From: an uncultured Saprospirales bacterium
GTDB lineage: Bacteria; Bacteroidota; Bacteroidia; Chitinophagales; Saprospiraceae
Length of the DNA: 33,169 nucleotides
Assembly (NCBI GenBank): GCA_937899855.1
Contig: CALCCH010000731.1
Coordinates: 1 to 33,169, forward strand
Direction of reading: 5' to 3'
In this document: piece after piece, positions 17,090 to 28,100 of the stretch
Numbering within the stretch: position 1 is the stretch's first letter
Layout of the letters: every line of letters starts with the position of its first letter
Notes under the pieces: generated by a model
Told to the model about the DNA's origin: nothing
The model's database searches: none
The model's input: only the letters and a program-made list of their open reading frames with translations
Program-made: the position numbers and the translations under genes

Positions 17090-17696
17090 ACCACTTTGGA
17101 AAATCCTCCGGGTGGGGCTACCGCTGCTCTGCTTGCTGGCCTGTGGAAAAGAGGAGGTATTGAGCCCCCGCCACTACGTTGCCTGGGTGAAGGATCCCCA
17201 GCATGGCCTAAAGTTAGAGAAACGGATTGATCCCTATGCCTTCGAAATCCAGTACAAGCCACTGGAGTACATCGCGGCGCTGGAAGCCCGTCAGGAATCC
17301 CTCTCTGGGGACTGGGTTGCACAGCGCAGGTCCGAATTGGGCGAGGACTTGGAATACTACAATTTTCGGATCGCTCCGGCCGCGGGGCAGCAGAACGTGC
17401 TGATGCAAGCGGCGCAGGATGAAAACGAGTACTACCAGATGATCGACTATTTTTCTTACGCCGCCAAGTCAGATTTTTACCTGCTTCACGGGCGCGATAC
17501 CGCCCATTGTGTGCTGTATCAATTTGTGCGCAATTACGAACTGGCGCCCCACCTGGAAATGACGATGGCCTTTGAGCATCGAGGGACCGGCGATAAAACC
17601 TTCGTCTTTGATGATCCGATCCTACGGGTGGGAGTCGTCAAGGCGACTATTGAACAACAAAAAATCAATCAACTACCCAAGTTAAAAACGAATTAA
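17073..17696 (+). CDS. Predicted lipoprotein of the giant-protein cluster
   Basis: A 207-aa protein with a lipoprotein signal (VGLPLLCLLAC, C24 as the lipidation site). The start ATG overlaps the end of the Skp-like gene by 17 bp, and the stop is one base before the ATG of the 2198-aa gene, so this is a tightly packed operon. The mature sequence is soluble and mixed alpha/beta, with an early VLSPRHYVAWVKDPQHGL segment. I do not recognise the family. From context it may be an accessory factor for export or anchoring of the giant protein that follows. Confidence 0.7.
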   Translation: MEKRTKPLWKILRVGLPLLCLLACGKEEVLSPRHYVAWVKDPQHGLKLEKRIDPYAFEIQYKPLEYIAALEARQESLSGDWVAQRRSELGEDLEYYNFRIAPAAGQQNVLMQAAQDENEYYQMIDYFSYAAKSDFYLLHGRDTAHCVLYQFVRNYELAPHLEMTMAFEHRGTGDKTFVFDDPILRVGVVKATIEQQKINQLPKLKTN

Positions 17697-17697
17697 G

Positions 17698-20600
17698 ATG
17701 AGATTAGTCCATTTGCGTCATTATAAGAAATCCCTGGTGGCCACACTGCTGTTCCCCTTGCTCGCTTCGCTGTTCCCTACCCAGCTCTTGGCCATCACTT
17801 CGGGACCAGCCCAGGAAGAGTTCGCCAATTTCGAACCCGCCCAGACGACCGATATGGTCAACCTGTACACGGGGGACTTTACCTACAACATTCCCCTGAT
17901 GAATGTCCCCGGGCCCAATGGGGGCTATCCCATCAATCTGTTTTACAACTCGGGCGTGGGCTCGGACGATGCGGGCTCCTGGGTGGGCCTGGGCTGGAAC
18001 CTCAACGTAGGGGCCATCAACCGGCAGTTGCGGGGCTTACCCGATGATTTTGATGGAGACGTCGTCAAGCAGGAAATGCATTTGCGACGCAACTTTGCCG
18101 TAGGGATTGACGTGCCCAAAGCTCGTCGCGAGCTGTTTGGCTTTGACGTCACGCCACCCACCAAATGGGGGGGGCAGATTTACTACAACAACTATCGGGG
18201 CTTGGGCTATCGGGTCAGTACCAATTTTGGCATTGCGGGCTTTTTGAACATCGGCGTCTCCTACGATGCCCAGGGGGGAATTGGCATTGATCCGACGGTG
18301 TCTCTGAGTGGAGAATTTGATGCCATCGGTGCTGGGCTGAAGTTTTCGACGGCTTACAACTCCCGGCGGGGGCTACAGGGGATCACCCTACAAACCTCCC
18401 TCAATTACAACACCAAATATTCCAAACTGGGCAAGACGGCTAAGTTTACCTACGGAGGAACTTCCAGCCTGACCTTTGGCTTTGCCAGTGGCGTACCGGA
18501 TATTTCCGTGCCAACCCGGACCACCCACATCGACTTTGATCTAGGCTTTGCAACGGGCTACCAGTGGCCACTGTTTAACGTCAATCGCTGGGGCAATTGG
18601 AAGGGCTTTGCCGAGTGGTCGCGCGTGCGCAATGGAGGGAAGGACTCCCGGCGGGCCTTTGGCTACTTGTACACTCAGAATGCTGACGGTAACGACTATA
18701 AGGACTTTAGTCGGACTGGTTTGGCTTACTCCAAAAAGGTACCCAATCTCTCTACGGCTGCCTACACCTACGATCCCCTGATCGTCACGGGGCTAGGGGT
18801 TGGGGGGCAATTCCGACCTTACCGCTCCAGGGTCGAAATCCTCAATACCACCAAGCAAGTATCCCGGACCGATGGCCACCGCATCAACCTGGAGTTTGCG
18901 GCGGGGGTGGGCCCCTCCATGCACATTGGCTTGGGCTACGCCTACACGGATGGTGAACAGTACTCGGGGCCCTGGCGAGATGGCATTCCCGCCTCCCTCC
19001 TGGACCCGACCAACGATAACACCACCAGTACTTTTTTTCAAGATGCCTATTACCAGCGTTATGGCGAACAAAGCGGCTACCTGACCGGTAGCGATAACCA
19101 ACTAGAAGCCTGGCAGGGCAGTGAACCCCTCCGGCCCGATCTGATCAAGGGTAGCAATAGCTACCGCGTGGACAACGGCGCCCGGTTCGTAAACGAAAAA
19201 ACGGGGGCCAGTCTCGATGCGGACGACTACACGACCAGCCTGGCCCTTGGGGCCCGAACCAACCGGACGCCCAAGGCCGATTACCTACAAAGGCTCACTG
19301 AATCTCAGGCCGCCCAATACGGCTTTAGCCGCAATCTCAAGTACTTGAGCCGGTCCTCCATCTCGGGGGAGGTGATCGAAAAACAAAAGTTCCTACCCGG
19401 CCCGGATCCCAATTCGGGTAAGATCTCCGAAATTATCGTCAACAAAGACGATGGCTTCCGCTACGTTTACGGGCTGCCCGCGCTGAACCACAAACAGGTC
19501 GATGCGGCCTTTAACGTATACCCCCCCTACGTCGATGAGAATGGCAATAGTGCCAGTGGGGATACGAATACCGATTTGATTCAGGCCAGTGGCCACACCA
19601 ATAACGACGCTTCCAATCAGTACGAGTCCAAGAAAACCTTGCCCAAGTACGCCCACTCCTGGTTGCTGACCCACATCGCCTCGCCCGATTATCAGGACCT
19701 AACCGGTGACGGCATGACCGCCGATGACCCCGGCTCCTGGATGCAGTTTCACTATTTTAGGACTACCACCACGCACGATAAATACAAATGGCGTGAGCCC
19801 TACGCTGGTGCTAGCTTTGCGGAAGCGCAGAAGTCGAACCCCGCGGACGACATGGCCTCCTACATCTACGGCGAAAAGGATTTGTTATATTTGGATAAAG
19901 TAGAAACGGCTACCCACCTCGCCGTCTTCGAGGTCTCACCTCGGGATGATGCAACGGGAGTCAACGACGAAGCGAATGGCGGGATTGCTACCGTTGGGAA
20001 TGGCAATAAAATGTACCGACTGGATCGCATCAAGTTGTACGTGAAAAACGTGGATGGTTCCTGGCCGGACTTGGCTACCACTACCCCCATCCAGACCGCC
20101 GTGTTCAACTATGCCGACCCCTACGACCAAGCCTCCATCGCCACCCTCTGCGACGGCATTCCCTCCTCCGAATTGGGCGTGGGCAAGCTGCCCCTGGCCG
20201 AGGTCTCCCTCACTTCCGAACAGTCGCACCGCGGTAGTCTCAGTCCTTACCGCTTTTACTACGGTCCCGACGATGCCCAACACAACCCGGATTACGAGCG
20301 GCGCAACCGGGACCGCTGGGGCAACTATCAAAACAATACCGGGCTGTACCCGACGTCTTACCCCTTTGTGGATTTTCCCTATACCAATCAGTACGGTCCC
20401 CCCAATGCGGATGCCTGGCAACTCCAAGAAATTACTTTACCCACCGGGGGAAAGATCAAAGTAGACTACGAAGCCGACGACTACGCCTACGAAATGGACA
20501 AACCCGCCACTCAGATGTTCGATATCATCGGCGTGGGAGCCGATCCCAGTGGGGGCGGGATCATCCACAATCGCTTCAACGGAGCGACGGGTGCCTTTGA

Positions 20601-23600
20601 CCTGACCAATAATGATGGAAATGGTAACTATCGGGTGTACCTTCATTTGTCTACCCCCATTCCCACTACTGCGGAACTTGCCGAGTTGGGCCTCAGTGCG
20701 GACGACTATTTTCGGCGCTACTACCTGAATGAGCTCGATCAAGTTTACTACAAGGCCTTCGTGAGCCTAACGGAAACCAGCCTCAGCAAGAGCGATTACA
20801 TTGCGGGTTACGCTGAGCTTTTGAAGGGGGTGGGGCAGTATGGGGTGAACGGCCCCAATGGTCAGCATGCTTTTATCACCCTCAAGGGCGTACCCATTCA
20901 AAATCCGAGTTTTGGAGAACGGGTCCACCCTTTTCAGCGCTCGGCTCTGGAACACCTCAAACTCAACCGGTCCGATCTGGTCAACGGCTACGATCCCAAC
21001 GAATCTGATCCCGGCAGCTTTGTCGATCAAGTGGCGAACATCATCGGGAGTATCTTTCAGTTTTTTGAGGACATCATGACCATGTCGATGGGTTTCAATC
21101 GCTTTGGGAAGCTACGGGGCTGGGGATCAGCGGTCTTCCTCGATGGGCGCTCGGTACTGCGTCTGAACAATGGTACGGGCTTTATGTACGGTGGAGGGAG
21201 TCGGGTTAAAAAGTTGAGTATATCCAACGAGTGGACCTACGGGGCGGGCCCGGATGAGTATGGTCAACAGTTCGATTATACCACTACCGAAGGAGGACGC
21301 AAGATCAGCAGTGGGGTAGCGATTACGCCGCAAGGGGTAGGGGGGGAAGAAAGTGCCCTGCTGTATCCGGCCGACTATCGTCTGTCGACACCGCTCCGTT
21401 CTTCGCAAAACCTTTTTGTCGAAAAGCCGATGATGAAAGGCTACTATCCTGGCCCGAGCGTAGGCTACCGCAAGGTGACGGTCAAGAGCCTAGCTGATTT
21501 GATTCCGCAGGATATCGACAAAAGCTACGCCCCCATCACCATCCACGAGTTTTACACCCACAAGGACTTTCCCGTCCGGGAATGGGAAACGGATTTGTCT
21601 TCGTCTTCTCCCATTTACGACTGGGCCATTTTTCCACCCTTTGGGAGTAAAATGAAAAAGCATACGGCGCGTTCCCAGGGCTACAGCATCGAGCTGAATA
21701 ATATGGCGGGTCAGATGAAGTCGATCACCCGCCGTACCTATCCCACTGGCCCCGACGACGACGGTATCCTCATCAACCGATCGGAATACCTCTACCGCAC
21801 CGAAGAGCCTTACAGTAGCGAAACGGCTAACCGATTGTCCAACGAAGTTCCGATCATCCAGCCGGACGGTACGATGGCCCTGGGAGTCATCGGACAAACC
21901 CACGATATCTTTCACGATTTTAACGAAAATGCCTCTAAGGGGAACCAGTACGGTGCGGACTTAAACATTGACTACCTCCAAGTAGGGATCATCCCCATTA
22001 TCGCCCCGACGCTTTACCCCATCATCAACATCAACGAAAGTTCCCTACGTACGGCAGTAACCCATAAGGTGATTTACAAAACGGGCTTGCTCGATCGCGT
22101 AGAGGTGACCGATGGCCTTTCCACCATCAGTACCAAAAATATTGCTTACGATCCCGTGACGGCGCGTCCCGTTTTGACCCGAACCACCAACGAGTTTAAA
22201 GACTATCTGTACAATTACGTCGAGCCCGCCTACTGGAAATACGATGACCCCAGCACGGGTGGCATGGCCGGTGTATACCGCAACCTCGACCTGGAGATCG
22301 AAAACGCTACGATGAATGGATCGACGATCAATTTTTCGAATGCACTGAGTACCCACCTGGTAGGGGATGAGTTGTGGGTACAGTACGCCGGCACAAATGG
22401 CGAGAAAGTATACGTTACCGCCGTTTCCGCCTCCGGGATAAGTGTACAACGCCCCGACGGTGCCCTTCCTACCTACAGTGGCCCGGTGACCCTGACTACC
22501 ATCCGCTCGGGAAATCGGAACCAGCTGACGGCCACGGCAGCGACCACCAACTTTCGGGGAGCTTCTTCTACCGGAAGTACGGATGCTTACAACTTTCTCG
22601 GTCGCAACAACCACATCCTGAGCACCGGGGTTTCCACCTACCAACAAGATTGGGCCAGCGCGGCCTGCAATGAGTATTACGTTCCCGATAATGAGGACGA
22701 TCCCTGTAGCGTGGCAAACACCTTATTGGCCCTGCTCAACGACATTGCCGATCCCAATATCGGTCCTCCGATCAATAACGACATGACTCACCTGCACGCA
22801 AATTTGTACAACCTGTACCCCCAAAGCATGAGTGAAGACATCTGGCCCAATCCCGCGGACTACTGGCCGTACTACAACCCCGACCTCTACGAGCCGGAGG
22901 ATCCCTATCCCGCCTTGGTCCCCAACGAGCTGCACATAGTCTTTAAGGACTGCTCCGACTGCTACGGGGGCTGTGACATCCGTTTGCTGGCCCAGAACGT
23001 GCCGACCAATTTTGACTGGGAAGACGTCAGAGCCGTTACGGCCTTGTGGCGAACCGATCTCAACGATCCCTACCAGTTTAACGTCCTCGTACAGGATGCG
23101 GCGGGCAATAATTACACCGCGGTAAGTACGCTGAATACCTGTTACGAAATTTGTATCGACGATGGCTCGGGGCTCCATCAAGGTACGCCGGAGGTGGCCC
23201 AGGGGCGCCGGCGGTCGAGTGCCGCCGCCACGACCAGTGTTTGCGATTACGTACCGGAAGATTGTAGTGTCGACGCCAATGCCAATCCCTTCGTCAGTGG
23301 CAATAAGGGGGCTTGGCGGATGCACGAAAGTCACGCCTTTAAAGTGCCCCGCAAGTACGAGGGGGACTACAACGGCCAAGCTCGCCTGAGGGAATTTGGG
23401 GCCTACCGGACCTTCGTTCCTTTTGATTGGGGGACGGGGGCCAATAATGCAGCCAATGGTTGGGTCCGGTCTCGGGAGATCACCCGTTACTCGCCACACG
23501 GTGAAATTACGGAGGAAAAAAACGCCTTGGAAAATTACTCCGCGGCGCAATACGGGTACAACCAGCAGTTGGCCGTAGCGGTGGGGCTGAATATGCAGCA

Positions 23601-24294
23601 GCGCGAAATTGCGTTTGACAACTTTGAGGATTACGATAAGGATTGTACGGACCACTTCCGTTTCACCAACGCCCAGCACTTGGTCAATGTGGTGACCGAT
23701 GAGGCACATACGGGTAAGCACAGCTTGCGCGTCGCCTACGATGAGGAAGGTCCCTTTGTGGTCAAGTATTTGCCCGGGGAAGGCGACCCGGGCTGTCGGG
23801 GTACCTTCCGGCCAGTCCCCGGGGAGCGCTACTTGCTCAGTGCTTGGGTGAAGGAGACCGAAGGAGGGCAGGACATTCGCAATACCACCCAGTACGACAA
23901 GGCCACACTGCGGATTCAGTTTTGCGACGGAGCGCCTACGGTGCTTCCCGACATCAAGGCCAGTGGCGTCATCATCGACGGTTGGCAACGCGTGTATTCC
24001 GAATTTACGGTACCTGCCAATGCGGAATATTTTGAGCTGCGTCTGCTGAACGAAGCCAGTAGCGGCAGTCGCTTGGTTTACTTTGACGATCTTCGAATGC
24101 ATCCCTTTCACGGTAACGTCAATGCTTACGTTTACGATCGGGAGACCTACAAGGTCGCCGCCACGCTGGACGAAAACAACTACGCCACCTTTACCATCCG
24201 CGATCAGGAGGGGGTTGTGGTGAAGTACAATGTGGAGACGGAAGAAGGTATTGTGACCATCAACGAGGGGACTCGTCACCTCAAACCCAATTAA
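17698..24294 (+). CDS. Giant secreted shell-like protein, partner of the Rhs protein
   Basis: A 2198-aa protein with a Sec signal (about 1-33, SLVATLLFPLLASLFP). It opens with a block common to giant Bacteroidota surface proteins linked to Rhs genes: VNLYTGDFTYNIPLMNVPG (54-72), NSGVGSDDAGSWVGLGWNL (84-102) and INRQLRGLPDDFDG (107-120). The centre is long, aromatic and beta-rich, with repeated YxxRxxxNRDRWGNY-like and TLPTGGKIKVDYE segments of the SpvB/TcB-like or RHS shell type. A cysteine cluster (KDCSDCYGGCDIRLL, then NTCYEICIDD) is followed by an Arg/Ser/Ala-rich stretch (GRRRSSAAATTS, about 1836-1847). Residues about 2000-2140 resemble a carbohydrate-binding jelly-roll (GKHSLRVAYD, RYLLSAWVKE, YFDDLRMHPF). 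The tail YVYDRETYKVAATLDENNY is YD-repeat-like. No T9SS sorting domain is seen. It probably works with the Rhs protein encoded downstream; its function is unknown. Confidence 0.75.
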   Translation: MRLVHLRHYKKSLVATLLFPLLASLFPTQLLAITSGPAQEEFANFEPAQTTDMVNLYTGDFTYNIPLMNVPGPNGGYPINLFYNSGVGSDDAGSWVGLGWNLNVGAINRQLRGLPDDFDGDVVKQEMHLRRNFAVGIDVPKARRELFGFDVTPPTKWGGQIYYNNYRGLGYRVSTNFGIAGFLNIGVSYDAQGGIGIDPTVSLSGEFDAIGAGLKFSTAYNSRRGLQGITLQTSLNYNTKYSKLGKTAKFTYGGTSSLTFGFASGVPDISVPTRTTHIDFDLGFATGYQWPLFNVNRWGNWKGFAEWSRVRNGGKDSRRAFGYLYTQNADGNDYKDFSRTGLAYSKKVPNLSTAAYTYDPLIVTGLGVGGQFRPYRSRVEILNTTKQVSRTDGHRINLEFAAGVGPSMHIGLGYAYTDGEQYSGPWRDGIPASLLDPTNDNTTSTFFQDAYYQRYGEQSGYLTGSDNQLEAWQGSEPLRPDLIKGSNSYRVDNGARFVNEKTGASLDADDYTTSLALGARTNRTPKADYLQRLTESQAAQYGFSRNLKYLSRSSISGEVIEKQKFLPGPDPNSGKISEIIVNKDDGFRYVYGLPALNHKQVDAAFNVYPPYVDENGNSASGDTNTDLIQASGHTNNDASNQYESKKTLPKYAHSWLLTHIASPDYQDLTGDGMTADDPGSWMQFHYFRTTTTHDKYKWREPYAGASFAEAQKSNPADDMASYIYGEKDLLYLDKVETATHLAVFEVSPRDDATGVNDEANGGIATVGNGNKMYRLDRIKLYVKNVDGSWPDLATTTPIQTAVFNYADPYDQASIATLCDGIPSSELGVGKLPLAEVSLTSEQSHRGSLSPYRFYYGPDDAQHNPDYERRNRDRWGNYQNNTGLYPTSYPFVDFPYTNQYGPPNADAWQLQEITLPTGGKIKVDYEADDYAYEMDKPATQMFDIIGVGADPSGGGIIHNRFNGATGAFDLTNNDGNGNYRVYLHLSTPIPTTAELAELGLSADDYFRRYYLNELDQVYYKAFVSLTETSLSKSDYIAGYAELLKGVGQYGVNGPNGQHAFITLKGVPIQNPSFGERVHPFQRSALEHLKLNRSDLVNGYDPNESDPGSFVDQVANIIGSIFQFFEDIMTMSMGFNRFGKLRGWGSAVFLDGRSVLRLNNGTGFMYGGGSRVKKLSISNEWTYGAGPDEYGQQFDYTTTEGGRKISSGVAITPQGVGGEESALLYPADYRLSTPLRSSQNLFVEKPMMKGYYPGPSVGYRKVTVKSLADLIPQDIDKSYAPITIHEFYTHKDFPVREWETDLSSSSPIYDWAIFPPFGSKMKKHTARSQGYSIELNNMAGQMKSITRRTYPTGPDDDGILINRSEYLYRTEEPYSSETANRLSNEVPIIQPDGTMALGVIGQTHDIFHDFNENASKGNQYGADLNIDYLQVGIIPIIAPTLYPIININESSLRTAVTHKVIYKTGLLDRVEVTDGLSTISTKNIAYDPVTARPVLTRTTNEFKDYLYNYVEPAYWKYDDPSTGGMAGVYRNLDLEIENATMNGSTINFSNALSTHLVGDELWVQYAGTNGEKVYVTAVSASGISVQRPDGALPTYSGPVTLTTIRSGNRNQLTATAATTNFRGASSTGSTDAYNFLGRNNHILSTGVSTYQQDWASAACNEYYVPDNEDDPCSVANTLLALLNDIADPNIGPPINNDMTHLHANLYNLYPQSMSEDIWPNPADYWPYYNPDLYEPEDPYPALVPNELHIVFKDCSDCYGGCDIRLLAQNVPTNFDWEDVRAVTALWRTDLNDPYQFNVLVQDAAGNNYTAVSTLNTCYEICIDDGSGLHQGTPEVAQGRRRSSAAATTSVCDYVPEDCSVDANANPFVSGNKGAWRMHESHAFKVPRKYEGDYNGQARLREFGAYRTFVPFDWGTGANNAANGWVRSREITRYSPHGEITEEKNALENYSAAQYGYNQQLAVAVGLNMQQREIAFDNFEDYDKDCTDHFRFTNAQHLVNVVTDEAHTGKHSLRVAYDEEGPFVVKYLPGEGDPGCRGTFRPVPGERYLLSAWVKETEGGQDIRNTTQYDKATLRIQFCDGAPTVLPDIKASGVIIDGWQRVYSEFTVPANAEYFELRLLNEASSGSRLVYFDDLRMHPFHGNVNAYVYDRETYKVAATLDENNYATFTIRDQEGVVVKYNVETEEGIVTINEGTRHLKPN

Positions 24295-24303
24295 TATTTA
24301 CGT

Positions 24304-25041
24304 ATGAAATCGATCACTATTTTGTTGAAATATACGACGGCGCTACTGTGGGGGATCTGTTGGCTGGTGGGCCCCGCTGCCCTGGCCCAATCCCCCCGCG
24401 AGGTCTTTGAAAGTGCTTTTGATAAGTACGGCGATTTGGAGCATTTGTCCTTGGATATGGAAGCCTTTTCCTTTGTCGAACGGGACAGTCCTCAGGGAAC
24501 GTTGGTTTTTCAAGGTTCCTTTAAAAAGCGGGGGAAGGCCTTCTACTCCAAAGCCTGGGAAAGGGAAATGATCGTCAACGATAATCGGATGCTGGTGGTC
24601 AATCACGACGAGCAAAACATCGTGCTCGGTCGGGCTCGGGGACTGGAAAAGGAGGCCCTGGGTTTCCCTCGGTTTACCATTGACTCCTTGGTAGCCCGGG
24701 GTGGAAAGTTTGAATATCTGGGCTTGGAAAATGGGGAGCAGCGTTACCGCTTGAAGGCTCCCGATGCCATGATTTACGAAACCGACGTCTTCATCAATGC
24801 CGATGGCTTGGTCACCCGGATGGTGTATCACTATCAGGAATTGGCCGAGGCACAACCGGCCATGGCTAAGCTAGAGATTTACTACCGCAACATCAGCTTT
24901 CAACCCCCACTGGCGATCTTCTTTGACGAATCCAAGTTTTTGCTCCATTCCAAAACTGGGACACTGGTGGCGGCACCGCGCTACCGGGCTTATACCGTTC
25001 GAGAAGTGGATTACGCCACCTTTTCGGAATCGTCTTTTTGA
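24304..25041 (+). CDS. LolA-like secreted protein
   Basis: A 245-aa protein with a signal peptide (TALLWGICWLVGPAALAQ). The mature part has the outline of the LolA/LppX half-barrel: an initial helix (REVFESAFDKYGDLEHLSL), then repeated beta strands (GTLVFQGSFKKRGKAFYSK, RYRLKAPDAMIYETDVFI). These folds carry lipoprotein acyl chains or other hydrophobic cargo across the periplasm. I infer the fold from pattern, without a profile search. It lies between the two giant genes (9 bp after the first, 62 bp before the Rhs gene), so a role in their secretion or lipid-dependent handling is possible rather than general lipoprotein sorting. Confidence 0.6.
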   Translation: MKSITILLKYTTALLWGICWLVGPAALAQSPREVFESAFDKYGDLEHLSLDMEAFSFVERDSPQGTLVFQGSFKKRGKAFYSKAWEREMIVNDNRMLVVNHDEQNIVLGRARGLEKEALGFPRFTIDSLVARGGKFEYLGLENGEQRYRLKAPDAMIYETDVFINADGLVTRMVYHYQELAEAQPAMAKLEIYYRNISFQPPLAIFFDESKFLLHSKTGTLVAAPRYRAYTVREVDYATFSESSF

Positions 25042-25103
25042 ACCGTTTTCAGTTGCCCCAAGCTTTTTTGATCTGAGTCCTAAAAATTAAGAATTTACTG
25101 GCT

Positions 25104-28100
25104 ATGTTACCATTATCCAAAGTTACCATCCTCCTGTTCTCGCTTTTCCTCTGTGCCCAAACCACCTTCGCCGGGAACGACCTTTACCACACGGCACTCC
25201 GGGGCTCGGCCATCGCCCTCAACAGTAGCGTCGATGCCAAAGACGTTTGGTACGACTACATGCAATCCAATTCGGATTGGTACAATTATGCGGGGGGTGC
25301 CCTCGATTACAACCAACGTTTTGTCAACTTCCGGTCGACCGGTCGGGTCCGCTTCCAGTACGACGGTACCGAGCACCTCTTGTACACAACGCCTTGGGAG
25401 GTCATCCTGACTTATCGGGTCCGGGCCTACGCGGCGGATGGGAGCTTGCTGGAAGATCGCAGCGATCAATTGACGCTCACCTACGACCCCGCCTACAACG
25501 CGACCCACGTTGACATCGCGGTCAATGAGTATCCCGGTGCCCACCGTTTGATCGTCGACCTGACCCACTTGTGCGGGCAGCCCAATGGACAGCTCAGTCT
25601 AGCCAATGACTTTATCCTAGAAGGGAGCATCGAGGTGGATCGTTTTTACACTTTAAACTACGACGTCCCCCTGCTATCGAATCACCGCCTGTTGGATAAC
25701 GATGCCAGTGGTGCCAATACGACCATTCAGTTCTACTGGTCCTTTACCGAGGGGGCGGAACAATACGAACTCCAGTACCTCCACGTGAGTGACGTACTCA
25801 TCAATGGGCAGGACCCCGTCGACCAGTTGGATTTTGCGGAGGCTACTCGGATACAAACCTCCTCCCAAGAATTCCGTTTGATTCCGGCTTACGAGACCGG
25901 AAGTATTTTTTACCGGGTCCGTCCATTGGGGCGGCACGGCAACAATTTCAAGTTTGTACAAGTAGGGGAGTGGTCCGCGGTTCAGGAGTTGGTGCTGGAT
26001 GAGGCTTTGTTGTCGGGCGTGGATTTGCTCAGTTACGAAACCGGACACAATTGGTCTCACCGGATGAACCACCAGGGGGAGGGGAAATACGAGGCGACGG
26101 CCAGTTTCTTCGACGGCCTGGGGCGATCGCGCCAGACGGTCCGTTACGATCAGGAAAACCAGCTGGCCCACGTGCAGGAGTCGATGGTCGACTACGAGGG
26201 GCGGCCCGCCGTTGCGGTAATCCCCACCCCGGTGGTCCCGGCTACGATGAGCGCCAGCAACCTGGACGAGGAATCCCACCTCAAGTTTTACAACGACTAT
26301 ACCCTCGCCCACGGGACCAATCTTCCCTTTTCCGAAATTCACTTTGATTTGGACAGCAACCGGGACGCCCCCCTGGGTTTGGACGCCACGCAAGCGGAAA
26401 AGGCCGGGAGTTATTTCTCTACCGCCAACCCGCTAAAAGACTACGCGCACCACCGCTACATCGCCGATGGCGCTACGGGTGGCAATGGTGCGTTTACCTA
26501 CACCCGCACCCTTTACGATCATTTTGGACGGGTCAAAGAACGCACCGGCGTCGGGGAGGATTACCACCTGGGCTCCGGCCACACCACGAAGTACTACTAC
26601 GGGACGCCGAGCCAACAAAAACTCGATCGGCTATTCGGCACCGAGGTGGGCTACGCCGAACACTACCGCAAACGGATGACCCAGGACCCGAACGGGCAGT
26701 TGACGGTGAGCTACGAAAAATTGGATGGCCAAGTCATTGCGACTGCCCTGGTGGGCTACGTCCCTACCGTCAACGTCGAAGGGACTGATATTCCCCTGTT
26801 GGATGAGGTGAGTACGGCAGATGGAATCATCGGCAACTTGACCGAGGAATTGGGTACCCACAACCGCTATCTCGAAGGAGAAACCGCCTGGGAGCTGTTG
26901 TACACCAAACTCGTCAGTACGCCCGGCCCCTATCAGTTCGACTATGATCTTGACCTGACTGGGGCGCAGTACGCCACCAATTGTGGGGGTAATTCCTTTA
27001 GTGCCGATTGTCAATACGAGCTGGACATCGAACTGATTGATCCCGATGGGCAAGCCCTGGCCTTTGCGGGGACCTTCACGGCTACGGTCCTCGACGTCAA
27101 TGGCAATCCTACGCTATCGGTTGATCAAAATTCCTTTCCGGTAATGGTGACTTACGGTACCGATTACGACCTGAGCTTTAGCGCGAATTTTGGGGAAGTG
27201 GGCAATTACACCATCCGCAAGACGCTGCGCCTAATCAATGCGGAATCCGCGCTGGCCGCCTACACCACCTTCGTGAGCGACCCCGCCTCTGGCTGTGCGA
27301 CCAGCGGAAGTATTGTATCGGAATGCGATGAGATCATTGTGGCGGTGGAGGAGAACTACGTTCCGGGAAATGGAGAAGATTGCTCCAGTTTACTGGACAT
27401 CTTTAAGGCAGATTTAAGTCCGGGAGGACAATACTTCGATAACCTCATCAATGGGGTGGACGATCCCACCGCCATCAACGATTGGCTACGGGGCATCAAC
27501 TACGCGGGCCCCAATGTGCTGGCACCGGACAACAGCTTGGTGAACACCGCCGACTTTCTGGAGTTGGAAGCGGTTGTGGAGGCGGTCAACGAGGAGAATA
27601 TTTGGTTCAGTACGGTCGCCGATGGTTGGGCGGGATTTCGAGAATACTGGTACTTGCCCGAGGTTCAGGAACACCTCCACGGCACCGGGCCGGCGGATTG
27701 GGGTTTGTACCGTTACCACCCCGAGTACGGCCACTACGAGTGGTGTCTGGATCTGCAAAACAGCGTAGCACCGGGTGGGCAAACCAGTGCGGCATTTGAC
27801 CAATCGCTGTTGACTTACAACAGTGGTTTCGATACTTGGATCAGTGAATTGGCTAGTACCAACTGTCCGTCTCCCGCGGTCAATTACGCCCTAGTCAATG
27901 CCGATCCTTACTTTGCGAGTAGCCTGGGCAGCCGCCCCGTCAACGGGGATGGGCTCAACGGTCAGGAATTAATGCGTGACCTCTTGTGTACTTACCCCGA
28001 GCAATCCCTTCAGTCCCTGCCCACCAATACGATGTGGGCGGCGGCGGTTGAGGCTGCCAACCAACAAAACGGCGGCAGTTCCACTACGGCCGAACGCTGG

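Noticed and set aside
22723-24279. A 518-codon open frame on the minus strand
   Set aside because: It is wholly antisense to the 2198-aa gene, its translation shows no family motifs, and long antisense frames are common in GC-rich genes.
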